Of a stretch of DNA of 64,000 bases, positions 35,658-44,561 are shown one piece after another (the first letter of the stretch is position 1; each line of letters opens with the position of its first letter). The DNA lies in NCBI RefSeq assembly GCF_900109295.1, contig NZ_FOIZ01000001.1, forward strand, positions 248,001 to 312,000, in the 5' to 3' direction. The stretch is from Cognatiyoonia koreensis. GTDB taxonomy: Bacteria; Pseudomonadota; Alphaproteobacteria; Rhodobacterales; Rhodobacteraceae. Position numbers and translations under genes: made by a program. Under the pieces are notes generated by a model, which was not told where the DNA came from, ran no database searches, and saw only the letters and a list, made by a program, of their open reading frames with translations.

Positions 35658-36827
35658 TTGAGCGAAATCAGGGAACCCGAGGCGAGACCGCAGTTCACCC
35701 AACCCGTGCGCCAGATCACGATGATGCTGGTCGTGTTAGCGGTGGTCGGTGCATTGGTTTATCTGGGCTTTGCGCAGATCCAGGCGATCTTTCTGTCCAA
35801 TGCCTATCTGAACGGCGTCATTCTGGTCGTCTTTGTGCTGGGTGTCCTGTCGACATTCGGGCAGGTGTTCCAGCTTATGAAATCGGTGCAATGGATCGAA
35901 GGTTTTGCCGGTGCGCGGATCGGGGCAAATCTGGTAGAGGCCCCGTCACTGCTTGCCCCCTTGGCGACGCTGCTGAACTCGCTCGGATCGCGGATGCAGA
36001 TTTCCTCGACATCCAGTCGGTCGATTCAGGATTCCGTAGCGCAGCGGATCGACGAAGATCGTGAAATCACGCGCTATATCGGTAATGTGTTGATTTTCTT
36101 GGGCCTTCTGGGGACGTTCTATGGCCTTGCAACAACCGTGCCTGCCCTCGTTGAAACCATCCGTTCCTTGTCACCAGAGGACGGGGAATCCGGTGCCGCG
36201 GTCTTTGGGCGCTTGCAGAAAGGGCTGGAAAGCCAGTTGGGCGGCATGGGAACAGCGTTTTCATCATCGCTTCTGGGACTCGCGGGGTCGCTGGTTGTTG
36301 GGCTTTTGGAATTGTTCGCAGGGCACGGCCAGAACCGGTTCTACCGCGAACTTGAAGAATGGCTCTCTACGATCACGCGGCTTGGCTTTGCGGGTTCAGA
36401 GGACGGCAGCGGCGCGGATACGTCAGTGCTGGGTGCGTTCGCACAGCACATGGCCGAACAGATGGATGCCTTGCAGGCCAATGCGATTCTGGCGGATGAA
36501 AGCCGGCTGACGTTGGAACGGCAATTGGGCGACATGTCCGTCGCGATCGACAAAATGGTGCAGGCCATCAGCCTGTCAGGCAGCAGTGCAGAGTCGCTGG
36601 ACCGCGTGGCCAAAGGGCAAGAGGCGCTGATCAAGCACCTGGAGGAAGGCGGCGGCGAAGGTCTGGATGCGGAAAGCCGGATGCGCCTGCGATCTATTGA
36701 CGTGCAGTTGTTGCGCGTGCTGGAAGAACTCTCTGCAGGTCGACAAGAAACGTTGGCGGAACTGCGCGGTGATATCAATGCGCTCAAGATGGTGATGCGC
36801 CACCGCGGCCGTCCGGACGGAGGCTGA
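35658..36827 (+). CDS. MotA/TolQ/ExbB-like proton channel protein (ZorA-like)
   Basis: This 389-residue membrane protein resembles MotA/ExbB/ZorA channels. Four transmembrane segments lie at about residues 20-41, 48-73, 137-162 and 194-220 of this start, with the conserved LGLLGTFYGLATTV segment typical of the MotA/TolQ/ExbB proton channel domain. The cytoplasmic C-terminal tail (about residues 245-389) is helical. The start is uncertain: TTG 35658 has GAGGA 9 nt before it, whereas ATG 35619 has no ribosome site. The partner gene starts 3 nt after the stop. As in Mot, Exb and Zor systems, it should form an ion-driven complex with the OmpA-domain protein. Confidence 0.87.
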   Translation: MSEIREPEARPQFTQPVRQITMMLVVLAVVGALVYLGFAQIQAIFLSNAYLNGVILVVFVLGVLSTFGQVFQLMKSVQWIEGFAGARIGANLVEAPSLLAPLATLLNSLGSRMQISSTSSRSIQDSVAQRIDEDREITRYIGNVLIFLGLLGTFYGLATTVPALVETIRSLSPEDGESGAAVFGRLQKGLESQLGGMGTAFSSSLLGLAGSLVVGLLELFAGHGQNRFYRELEEWLSTITRLGFAGSEDGSGADTSVLGAFAQHMAEQMDALQANAILADESRLTLERQLGDMSVAIDKMVQAISLSGSSAESLDRVAKGQEALIKHLEEGGGEGLDAESRMRLRSIDVQLLRVLEELSAGRQETLAELRGDINALKMVMRHRGRPDGG

Positions 36828-36830
36828 CGC

Positions 36831-38660
36831 ATGGCACTGGCACGCCGGTCTTCGCAACGTTTCAACACGGCGATCTGGCCCGGGTTTGTCGATGCGATGA
36901 CGGGGCTATTACTTGTCCTGATGTTCGTTTTGACGATCTTCATGGTCATCCAATTCGTCCTGCGCGAGACGATCACAGGACAGGAAAGCGAACTGGACGC
37001 GCTTTCGTCCGAAATCGCCATTCTGTCCAGCACGCTTGGTCTAGCAGAGGCCGAGAATGCCCAACTCAATGCCGGTCTGGATGCTGCAGCCGCAGAGGCC
37101 GCCGCCCAAGCAGCGCTCATAGCGACCCTGACCGAAGAGCGTGACGAGACAGCAGCCGCCCTGCGCGCAGCCGAAAACGCGATCACGGGTTTCGAGGCGC
37201 GTGTTGCCGGATTGCTGGCCGAGCGTGACACCGCGAATGCCACTGTCGCCACTTTGGAAGAAGAACGCGCGACCCTTTTGTCCGAGCAGGAGCAGTTGAA
37301 TCTGGCGCTGGCAACCGCCCGTGATGAAATCGACGCAGGGGAAGAAGCCGCGCGGCTGGCAGCAGCACGCCGCGAAGCGTTGGAAGCACTGGTCGCCGAT
37401 CTGGAAAGCGAGCGTGACGCGCAGTCAGAGACGCTGTCAGAGATTGAAGCCGCCCAGCTGGCAGATGCCGCCGCAGCAGAAGCGATCCGCGAGCGACTTG
37501 CGAATGCAGATGCGGAATTGACGGCGATGACCCTCGCGCTCGAAGAAAAACGTCGGGAAGCAGAGGAAACGCTAACACTGCTGGCCGCAGCAGAGGCGGT
37601 TAAGGACAATCTGGACCTGACGATTGCGACCGCCCTGTCGGCACAAGCTGCGGCAGAAGCGGCTTTGGCAAACGCACAATCCGAAAGCGCCACATTGGAA
37701 GAACAGTTGAACGCCGCCCTGCTGGCGCAACAGAACTTGCAGGCGCAGATCAGCGGCGAAAACGACCCTGATGCCTTACGCGAGGCGCTGGCCGCAGCGC
37801 TCGCCGCGAAACTGGCGCAAGAGGCTGAAAACGAACGTTTGGCGACGCAGCTTGAAAGCCAGCAAAGCGCAGCAGACCGTCAAGCCATCTTGCTGGCGGT
37901 CGCCAATTCAGCCCTACAACAAGAAGAAGCCTTATCAGCCGAAAGCCAGCGCGAGGTGGCGGTCCTGAATGCGCAGGTGGCCGAATTGCGCCAGCAGATC
38001 AGCAACTTGCAATCGCTGCTTAACCTTGCCACCGAAAACGACGTGGATGCGCGAATCCAGATCCAGGAACTCGGCACCCAGTTGAACACCGCGCTGGCCC
38101 GCGTCGCAGCCGAAGAACGTCGCCGTGCCGCGCTCGAAGAAGCAGAGCGGACGCGTCTGGAAGAAGAAGCCGCCCGTCTGGCCGCCGAGGCGCAGAATTT
38201 GGAACGGTTCCGGTCCGATTTCTTCGGCCAGTTGCGCGACGTGCTGGAAGGCCAGGATGGGGTGCGCATCGAAGGGGACAGGTTCGTCTTTTCGTCCGAA
38301 GTGCTGTTCCAGCCGGGTCAGGCCGAATTGTCCGCGCAAGGCCGGGCCGAGATCACCAAGATTGCCGCGATCCTGCAAGACATCGCCGACGAAATCCCGC
38401 AAGGGATCGACTGGATCATCCGTGTCGATGGGCATACGGACGATCTGCCGCTATCGGGTACGGGCCGCTTCCGGGACAATTGGGAACTCTCGCAAGGGCG
38501 CGCCCTGTCAGTCGTGCGCTACATGGAACAGTCGCTTGGCATCCCGCCCAACCGGCTGGCTGCGAACGGGTTTGGTGAATTCCAGCCTTTGAACCCCGCC
38601 GATACGCCCGAAGCACGCGCGCAAAACCGACGCATCGAATTGAAACTGACCGAACGCTAG
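36831..38660 (+). CDS. MotB/OmpA-like peptidoglycan-binding protein with long coiled coil
   Basis: This 609-residue protein has one N-terminal membrane segment (about 17-45) reading WPGFVDAMTGLLLVLMFVL, with an Asp placed like the proton-carrying Asp of MotB. There follows a very long Ala/Glu-rich coiled coil (about 46-465) and a C-terminal OmpA-like peptidoglycan-binding domain (about 475-609) containing GHTDDLPLSG and RAQNRRIELKL. It is predicted to tie the channel encoded just upstream to the cell wall. MotB and ZorB are about 250-310 residues, so the coiled coil is the novelty. The large Ser-rich frame on the opposite strand is a shadow of this coiled coil. Confidence 0.88.
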   Translation: MALARRSSQRFNTAIWPGFVDAMTGLLLVLMFVLTIFMVIQFVLRETITGQESELDALSSEIAILSSTLGLAEAENAQLNAGLDAAAAEAAAQAALIATLTEERDETAAALRAAENAITGFEARVAGLLAERDTANATVATLEEERATLLSEQEQLNLALATARDEIDAGEEAARLAAARREALEALVADLESERDAQSETLSEIEAAQLADAAAAEAIRERLANADAELTAMTLALEEKRREAEETLTLLAAAEAVKDNLDLTIATALSAQAAAEAALANAQSESATLEEQLNAALLAQQNLQAQISGENDPDALREALAAALAAKLAQEAENERLATQLESQQSAADRQAILLAVANSALQQEEALSAESQREVAVLNAQVAELRQQISNLQSLLNLATENDVDARIQIQELGTQLNTALARVAAEERRRAALEEAERTRLEEEAARLAAEAQNLERFRSDFFGQLRDVLEGQDGVRIEGDRFVFSSEVLFQPGQAELSAQGRAEITKIAAILQDIADEIPQGIDWIIRVDGHTDDLPLSGTGRFRDNWELSQGRALSVVRYMEQSLGIPPNRLAANGFGEFQPLNPADTPEARAQNRRIELKLTER

Positions 38661-38663
38661 GCG

Positions 38664-39620
38664 CTAGCGCACCACGACGGATGTGGACTGCGTATCAAGA
38701 AGTGTCTCACCGCGTTCATGCAGAACCTGACCTTCGTAATCACCAGCAGGCCAGCCACCAACTGGCGCACGCCGACCGATTGCGCGGAACAACTGCGCCT
38801 GCGTGCGATCAAGGATCACGGTTTCGCGGATCACCTCGCCCTCGGGGCCGGTGATCGAAAGCGTCAATGTATCGCCTGGTTTTGACCCGAACGCGTAGGT
38901 CCAGATGACAATCGGGTCTTGCGCCGCAAGTTCCGTCGCCCCAACCGCGCCAGCCTTGATGGCGGCGAACTCGGGGACGCTTGCGGAAAACCCCGACGTG
39001 ATTAGCCCGCCTGCAGGTGTTTCAATCGTTTGCGCCCACAGCGTTTGCGTAGCGGGGCCGCAGCGCGCGCTGTTGTCTGGGTCAAACGGGTCCACGACAT
39101 CGCCGTTTTTGCGAACGGACAGGTGAAGATGGGGGAACTGTGTCTGACCGGACAGACCGACCATGCCAAGCGTATCGCCGGCCGCGACGATCTGGTTCTG
39201 GATCACAGTGACAGAGCCTTGCGCCATGTGACAGTATTGTGTTTCCCAGCCGTCGTCATGGCGGATGACCACGCCGTTGCCGCACTCGCGGTCCGTGATG
39301 TCAGGGGCATCCGGCCCGTTTTGCAGCGCATCAAGCATGTCATTGCGCACACCGACGACGCGCCCCGGTGCGGCAGCCAGAACAGCGACGCCTTCTGCCT
39401 GTGCCGCAAGCGAGGGGAGGGCGAAATCAGTGCCTTTGTGGCCGTCATAGGTCAGGCTACCGCATTGGAAGTCAGACGCGCCGGACGTTGGGTCACGGTC
39501 CACAAACTGCTGGATATGGCAGGTGTCGTCCAGAATGCAGTCAATCGGCAACTCTAACGAAAACTCCCCCGCGACCGGGGTGGCCGCGAGGGAGAGAATG
39601 ACTGCAGTGCAAAGCCGCAT
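38664..39620 (-). CDS. M23 family metallopeptidase (LytM-type)
   Basis: This 318-residue secreted peptidoglycan endopeptidase starts with a signal peptide (MRLCTAVILSLAATPVAGEF). Zinc ligands are intact: HKGTD near residue 60 and HLHLS near residue 165. Between them is an insertion with several cysteines that may form disulfides (CGSLTYD, ECGNGVV, YCHM). A C-terminal domain with beta-strand repeats follows (about 240-318). No ribosome site precedes the ATG, which immediately follows the clpA stop, so translation probably depends on clpA. It is convergent with the MotB-like gene, 3 nt apart. Confidence 0.9.
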   Translation of the reverse strand: MRLCTAVILSLAATPVAGEFSLELPIDCILDDTCHIQQFVDRDPTSGASDFQCGSLTYDGHKGTDFALPSLAAQAEGVAVLAAAPGRVVGVRNDMLDALQNGPDAPDITDRECGNGVVIRHDDGWETQYCHMAQGSVTVIQNQIVAAGDTLGMVGLSGQTQFPHLHLSVRKNGDVVDPFDPDNSARCGPATQTLWAQTIETPAGGLITSGFSASVPEFAAIKAGAVGATELAAQDPIVIWTYAFGSKPGDTLTLSITGPEGEVIRETVILDRTQAQLFRAIGRRAPVGGWPAGDYEGQVLHERGETLLDTQSTSVVVR

Positions 39621-41945
39621 CTAGTCGGCTGTCAGCAGCGGCGGCTTGTTGCCCTTGTCCTGCAAACGCGCCTGTTCCGGCTTCTGAATCCGCAGATCCA
39701 GCTTGCCATCCTTGACGCCGACTTTCACCAAACCGCCCTTCATCAGCTTGCCGAACAACAGTTCTTCGGCCAGCGGCTTCTTGATGTTTTCCTGGATCAC
39801 GCGGCCAAGCGGGCGGGCGCCCATCTTGCTGTCGTAACCCTTGTCGGCGAGCCATTCGGCGGCCTTTGGCGTCAGCTCGATATGGACGTTCCGGTCGATC
39901 AGCTGCGCCTCAAGTTGCAGCACGAACTTTTCGACGACCTGCAGGATTGTATCCTTCGGCAGCGGCGCAAAGCTGATGATGGCATCAAGACGGTTGCGGA
40001 ATTCCGGTGTAAACGTCCGCTCGATCGCGGCCGTATCTTCGCCTTCGCGGCCTTCACGGCCAAAGCCAAGTGCGTTCTTGGACAGTTCAGCGGCACCAGC
40101 ATTCGACGTCATGATAATGATCACGTTGCGGAAATCGGTCGTCCGACCATTGTGGTCAGTCAATTTCCCGTGGTCCATAACCTGCAACAGGATGTTGTAG
40201 ACATCCGGGTGTGCCTTTTCCATTTCGTCAAGCAAAAGCACGCAATGCGGGTTCTGGTCGACGCCATCGGTCAGCATGCCGCCCTGATCAAAGCCGACAT
40301 AGCCGGGAGGCGCACCGATCAAGCGCGAGACCGCATGCTTTTCCATATACTCTGACATGTCAAAGCGCATCAGTTCCACACCAAGCGTGTCAGCCAACTG
40401 CTTGGCCACTTCGGTCTTGCCCACACCTGTTGGCCCGGCAAACAGATAGTTCCCGATGGGCTTTTCAGGTTCGCGCAGACCGGCGCGGGCCAGCTTGATC
40501 GCCGATGCCAAGGCTTCGATGGCCGGATCCTGACCGAACACAACGCGCTTGAGCGACTTTTCAAGGTCTTTAAGGACCTCCGCGTCGTCCTTGCTGACGT
40601 TCTTTGGCGGAATGCGGGCGATCTTGGCGACCACGCTTTCGATTTCCTTGGTACCGATCGTCTTGCGGCGCTTGGATTCGGCCACAAGATGCTGGGCCGC
40701 ACCCGCTTCGTCGATGACGTCGATTGCTTTATCGGGCAATTTACGGTCGTTGATATAGCGTGCTGACAGTTCGACAGCCGTGCGGATCGCATCAGCCGTG
40801 TATTTGATCGAGTGATGTTCCTCAAAGTAAGGCTTCAGCCCGCGCAGGATTTTCACTGCATCTTCGACAGACGGTTCGTTCACGTCGATTTTCTGGAACC
40901 GGCGCGACAACGCGCGGTCCTTTTCGAAATGCTGGCGGAATTCCTTGTAGGTTGTCGAGCCCATGCACCGCAGCTTACCACCTTGCAGGGCAGGCTTGAG
41001 CAGGTTGGACGCATCCATTGCGCCGCCCGAAGTTGCACCTGCACCAATCACTGTGTGGATTTCGTCGATGAACAGCACAGCATCGTCGTGATCTTCCATT
41101 TCGGACATCACGGCTTTCAGGCGCTCTTCGAAATCTCCGCGATAGCGGGTTCCGGCAAGCAACGCACCCATATCGAGCGAGTAAATCGTCGTCTTGGACA
41201 GTACGTCGGGCGTTTCACCGTTGACGATCTTGAAAGCAAGACCTTCAGCGATGGCGGTTTTCCCGACACCCGGATCACCAACCAGCAGCGGGTTGTTCTT
41301 GCGGCGGCGGCACAGCACCTGAATGCAGCGTTCAACCTCATGCGCGCGACCGATCAACGGATCGACCTCGCCCTTTGTCGCCTTGGCGTTTAGATCGACG
41401 CAGTATTTCGCAAGCGCGGATTCCTTGACGTCACCATCCGTGTCGGCATTGATCTCATCTTCGGATGTGGATCCTTGCACTGGGCGGCTTTCGCCAAATG
41501 CGGGGTCTTTTGCGACGCCGTGCGCGATGAAATTCACAGCGTCATAGCGCGTCATATCCTGTTCTTGCAGAAAATAGGCCGCGTTGGATTCACGTTCCGC
41601 AAAGATGGCCACAAGCACATTTGCACCGGTCACTTCGGTGCGACCAGACGACTGCACATGGATTGCTGCGCGCTGGATCACGCGCTGGAAGGCAGCTGTC
41701 GGTACAGCTTCAGAGCCTTCGACATCGGTTTCGAGCGTGGAAAGATCGTCTTCGATGAAATCTTCGAGGTCTTTCTTCAGTTCATCCAGATTGACCGAAC
41801 ACGCCTGCATCACCCGCGCTGCGTCGGGTTCATCAATCAATGCCAGAAGCAGATGTTCCAGCGTTGCGAGTTCATGTCTGCGCGCGTTGGCCAATGCCAG
41901 CGCACCGTGGATCGCCTGCTCAAGCGTGGAAGAAAATGATGGCAC
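39621..41945 (-). CDS. clpA: ATP-dependent Clp protease ATP-binding subunit ClpA
   Basis: ClpA is the AAA+ unfoldase that feeds substrates to ClpP. This 774-residue protein has an N-terminal double Clp repeat (residues 1-140), AAA1 with Walker [10 protein letters not shown] and FIDEIHTV, and AAA2 with GPTGVGKTE and [13 protein letters not shown]. The LGF in KNALGFGRE matches the IGL/IGF loop that docks on ClpP. The start codon is GTG at 41945 with AAGGAG 8 nt upstream. The length distinguishes it from ClpB (about 860). The clpS adaptor often found upstream is not here. A candidate heat-shock promoter lies about 70 nt upstream. Confidence 0.95.
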   Translation of the reverse strand: MPSFSSTLEQAIHGALALANARRHELATLEHLLLALIDEPDAARVMQACSVNLDELKKDLEDFIEDDLSTLETDVEGSEAVPTAAFQRVIQRAAIHVQSSGRTEVTGANVLVAIFAERESNAAYFLQEQDMTRYDAVNFIAHGVAKDPAFGESRPVQGSTSEDEINADTDGDVKESALAKYCVDLNAKATKGEVDPLIGRAHEVERCIQVLCRRRKNNPLLVGDPGVGKTAIAEGLAFKIVNGETPDVLSKTTIYSLDMGALLAGTRYRGDFEERLKAVMSEMEDHDDAVLFIDEIHTVIGAGATSGGAMDASNLLKPALQGGKLRCMGSTTYKEFRQHFEKDRALSRRFQKIDVNEPSVEDAVKILRGLKPYFEEHHSIKYTADAIRTAVELSARYINDRKLPDKAIDVIDEAGAAQHLVAESKRRKTIGTKEIESVVAKIARIPPKNVSKDDAEVLKDLEKSLKRVVFGQDPAIEALASAIKLARAGLREPEKPIGNYLFAGPTGVGKTEVAKQLADTLGVELMRFDMSEYMEKHAVSRLIGAPPGYVGFDQGGMLTDGVDQNPHCVLLLDEMEKAHPDVYNILLQVMDHGKLTDHNGRTTDFRNVIIIMTSNAGAAELSKNALGFGREGREGEDTAAIERTFTPEFRNRLDAIISFAPLPKDTILQVVEKFVLQLEAQLIDRNVHIELTPKAAEWLADKGYDSKMGARPLGRVIQENIKKPLAEELLFGKLMKGGLVKVGVKDGKLDLRIQKPEQARLQDKGNKPPLLTAD

Positions 41946-42012
41946 GTTGGGTGCTCCTTCAATCGGGGGCGCGGTGGGGGTATGCCCAATCGCACCATGA
42001 CCTCATACATTT

Positions 42013-42043
42013 AAGGTTTGGTGTTTACGTCCAAACCTTCAAG
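42013..42043 (-). promoter_or_regulatory. Candidate RpoH-type promoter within a hairpin upstream of clpA
   Basis: On the minus strand a -35 element CTTGAA (plus 42038-42043) is followed after 16 nt by CCAAAC (plus 42016-42021), close to the alphaproteobacterial sigma-32 pattern CTTGAA-N16-CCATAT. The same bases form a perfect 9-bp inverted repeat, AAGGTTTGG and CCAAACCTT at 42013-42021 and 42031-42039. Transcription would start about 65 nt before the clpA GTG. Heat control of clpA is known in other bacteria; here it is inferred from sequence. Confidence 0.42.
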
Positions 42044-42124
42044 GCCTTTTTTCGTTTTTGCGTTCACAATCGCCGCGACAGATTGTGACAGCGGTGTAAC
42101 AGTCACATTTTCGGCATTTCTGCC

Positions 42125-42892
42125 CTAAAATCGATCTTTCCGGGCCCGCACTTCGGCAAAAACCTCTGCCGCCGCACTTCCGGTCATACCGATTGCGTCT
42201 TGAAGGACCGGATCGTCAGCCCGCAGAAAGGGGTTTGTTGCGCATTCGTCGGCCAATACGGAAGGCACCGTTGGTTCGCCTCTTGCGCGTTTTGCGGCGA
42301 TCGCTTCTGATCTTGAAATAAGTTGCGAATTGTTCGGTTCAAGTGACAACGCGAATTTGGCGTTCCCGGTCGTATATTCATGGCCTGAACAGACGATTGT
42401 TTCCGCCGGAAGCGCGCGAAGCTTCTGCAAGCTATCCCACATTTGTGCCGCGGTCCCCTCGAACAGCCGCCCGCAGCCCATTGCCATCAGACTATCCGCC
42501 GTGACCGCATACCCGCTTTCGGGCAGATAGATCGCGATATGGCCGATCGTATGGCCCGACACATCGATTATTTGCGCCTCTTCTCCGCAAAGCTGGATGC
42601 GGTCGCCATCGCTGACCGCATGATCTAACGGTGGCAAGCGATGCGCGTCCGCCTTGGCACCGATGATCTGAAGGGTGTCGCAGTTTTCCAGACCGTCAAG
42701 CCCGTCGATGTGATCCCAATGATGATGCGTCAGCACGACAGTGCGCAGTTTCCAACCCGATTTCGCAACAGCTTCATTTATCGGGCCCGCTTCTGGCACG
42801 TCGAACAGCACCGCTTCTTTCGTATCGGGGTTTCCAAAGAGAAAGGCGTAATTGTCGGCAAGGCAGGGGATCGTCACGAGGGAAAGGGCCAT
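42125..42892 (-). CDS. gloB: Hydroxyacylglutathione hydrolase (glyoxalase II)
   Basis: GloB hydrolyses S-lactoylglutathione to D-lactate and glutathione in methylglyoxal detoxification. It is a metallo-beta-lactamase-fold enzyme, about 255 residues. The metal-binding motif is VVLTHHHWDHIDG, with further ligands in SGHTIGHIA, the Asp in TADSLMAMGCGRL and SGHEYTTGN. The start is placed at MALSLVTIPCLADN (42892) rather than 42922 because that matches the family start. The ChaC-like gene elsewhere in the window also acts on glutathione. Its upstream neighbour diverges with a 63-nt gap. Confidence 0.95.
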   Translation of the reverse strand: MALSLVTIPCLADNYAFLFGNPDTKEAVLFDVPEAGPINEAVAKSGWKLRTVVLTHHHWDHIDGLDGLENCDTLQIIGAKADAHRLPPLDHAVSDGDRIQLCGEEAQIIDVSGHTIGHIAIYLPESGYAVTADSLMAMGCGRLFEGTAAQMWDSLQKLRALPAETIVCSGHEYTTGNAKFALSLEPNNSQLISRSEAIAAKRARGEPTVPSVLADECATNPFLRADDPVLQDAIGMTGSAAAEVFAEVRARKDRF

Positions 42893-42955
42893 GGTCTTGT
42901 CGCTTCTTCTGGTTCTTGTCATGGTGCAGACTGACGGAACGGAGCCACACCTTCA

Positions 42956-43723
42956 ATGCATCTAGATGTGCTTGATTTGCGCAATTTCTACTATCGCAGT
43001 GCCTTGGGGCGCGGCGCGCAAAAGGTTGTCCGCGACGAATTGCTTGCTCTCTGGCCCGAAGCAAAGGGGCAGACCGTCGTGGGTTTCGGCTTTGCCGTGC
43101 CTTTGCTGCGTCCATACCTGAAAGACGCGCGGCGGGTCATCGGATTGATGCCAGGACCACAAGGGGTGATGCCGTGGCCGGCAGGCGAAAAGAATGTGTC
43201 TGTCCTGTGCGAAGACACGGTCTGGCCATTGCAAACAGGTGTCGCCGACAAGCTGGTCGTGTTGCACGGGCTCGAAACCTCGGAAAACCCGACCGCATTG
43301 CTGGACGAATGCTGGCGGGTGCTGGGGCCGGGGGGGCATGCGGTGTTCATTGTCCCGAACCGGTCCGGTCTTTGGTCGCGGTCCGACAATACACCTTTCG
43401 GCTATGGCCGACCCTATTCGCTTAGCCAATTGGAGGCGCAACTGCGCAAGCACCGGTTCGTGACAGAACGCACGCTGTCCGCACTTTACCAACCGCCGTC
43501 GCACCGCAAGTTATGGCGAAACATGTCCGGGTTCCTTGAAAATGTCGGACACAAGGTACCCTTTATCCGCGGCGGCGGCGTCCTGATCGTCGAGGTCTCC
43601 AAGCAGATGGCGGCGTCGCCGGGGCCGGGATTGCGCGAAGCGGTCAGACGGCCGTTAAAGGCACTGGAAGGGATCGGGGCACCTGTTCCCAAGCCAGCGG
43701 GCGCGCGGGTGCGCAATGATTGA
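42956..43723 (+). CDS. Class I SAM-dependent methyltransferase
   Basis: This 255-residue methyltransferase-like protein has a Rossmann-type core with [11 protein letters not shown] as a degenerate glycine-rich SAM loop, [12 protein letters not shown] at motif II-III, and [21 protein letters not shown] as the classic post-motif III region. A C-terminal positively charged tail is unusual but common in Rhodobacteraceae members. The substrate is unknown. The gene diverges from gloB, and the next downstream features are a terminator-like hairpin and the atp operon. Confidence 0.85.
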   Translation: MHLDVLDLRNFYYRSALGRGAQKVVRDELLALWPEAKGQTVVGFGFAVPLLRPYLKDARRVIGLMPGPQGVMPWPAGEKNVSVLCEDTVWPLQTGVADKLVVLHGLETSENPTALLDECWRVLGPGGHAVFIVPNRSGLWSRSDNTPFGYGRPYSLSQLEAQLRKHRFVTERTLSALYQPPSHRKLWRNMSGFLENVGHKVPFIRGGGVLIVEVSKQMAASPGPGLREAVRRPLKALEGIGAPVPKPAGARVRND

Positions 43724-43898
43724 CCAAAGATGAATTTCCAAGATTCGGTTCAGAAACAGTCGCTTCGGACGAAAGATTTACTGCTTAATTTCAACAGCTC
43801 TGCGATTCTGTCAGTAAACATTGTAAATTGTGCTGTGGATTATCTCTCCCTAACGCTTGCGACCCTGAAAACCCTCTGCTACATCGCACGAGATTTTG

Positions 43899-43928
43899 AT
43901 GCCCCCGGTAAAAACTGAGGGCATTTTA
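43899..43928 (+). terminator. Terminator-like hairpin ahead of the atp operon
   Basis: An ATGCCC(CC)GGT/ACTGAGGGCAT stem-loop at 43899-43924 is followed by TTTTA. It pairs 10 of 11 positions with a short A-rich loop. It may end transcripts from the methyltransferase gene, or act as an attenuator for the atpHAGDC operon, which begins about 75 nt later. An AT-rich stretch (43740-43890) upstream could hold the atp promoter. Confidence 0.55.
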
Positions 43929-44000
43929 GCTGCCTAACCGCGCGCTCCTGATACTCACCGGGGGAAGCGCGGGATGGCCCGAGACATCGGAAGGGTGGAC

Positions 44001-44561
44001 GTGTCCGAACCAGCTTCGATTTCAACCGGCATCGCACAGCGCTATGCCTCTGCGGTTTTTGACCTCTCCAAAGAAGGCAAAGGTCTGAAGGCACTTGAAT
44101 CAGATATTGCGGCGCTCGAAGTCGCGATGGATGACAGCGCCGATTTCCGCACCTTGCTGACTTCGCCGCTTTACAGCCGCGACGAGCAGTCAGGCGCAGT
44201 TGCCGCGATCGCCAAGAAAATGAAACTTTCGCCGACGACAACAAACGTGCTGGGCCTTCTGGCGACCAAGCGGCGTCTGTTCGTGCTGCCACAACTGGTC
44301 AGCACACTGCGCGAACGCCTCGCCGAAGAGCGTGGCGAAGTGACAGCAGAAGTGACGTCAGCCAAGGCACTGACCAAGGCGCAGACGGACAAGCTGGCGA
44401 AAACCCTGAAAGCACAGGTCGGCAAGGCCGTGACAATCAAAGAGACCGTGGATGAATCCATCATCGGCGGTCTTATCGTTAAAGTGGGCTCGAAAATGAT
44501 CGACACGTCGATCAAGTCCAAGCTCAACGCACTCCAGAACAAAATGAAAGAGGTCGGATAA
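44001..44561 (+). CDS. atpH: F0F1 ATP synthase subunit delta
   Basis: The delta subunit links the F1 head to the peripheral stalk. This protein of 186 residues has the conserved N-terminal motif [16 protein letters not shown] and the C-terminal region [24 protein letters not shown]. The chosen start is GTG 44001, with AAGGG 5 nt upstream, giving (M)SEPASISTG, the usual alphaproteobacterial start, instead of the ATG at 43974. The stop is followed directly by the atpA ATG. Confidence 0.96.
   Translation: MSEPASISTGIAQRYASAVFDLSKEGKGLKALESDIAALEVAMDDSADFRTLLTSPLYSRDEQSGAVAAIAKKMKLSPTTTNVLGLLATKRRLFVLPQLVSTLRERLAEERGEVTAEVTSAKALTKAQTDKLAKTLKAQVGKAVTIKETVDESIIGGLIVKVGSKMIDTSIKSKLNALQNKMKEVG

Noticed and set aside
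36341..37693. 450-residue Ser/Ala-rich open frame on the minus strand
   Set aside because: It mirrors the Ala/Glu-rich coiled coil of the plus-strand gene, has no ribosome site and low-complexity sequence, as expected for an antisense shadow.
35658..38660. Zorya anti-phage system
   Set aside because: Only the ZorA/ZorB-like pair is present; no ZorC, ZorD or ZorE, and the neighbours are core genes, so a defence system is not supported here.
43730..43918. 62-residue leader ORF before atp
   Set aside because: No ribosome site or run of regulatory codons is visible, so I list it only as part of the hairpin finding, not as a gene.
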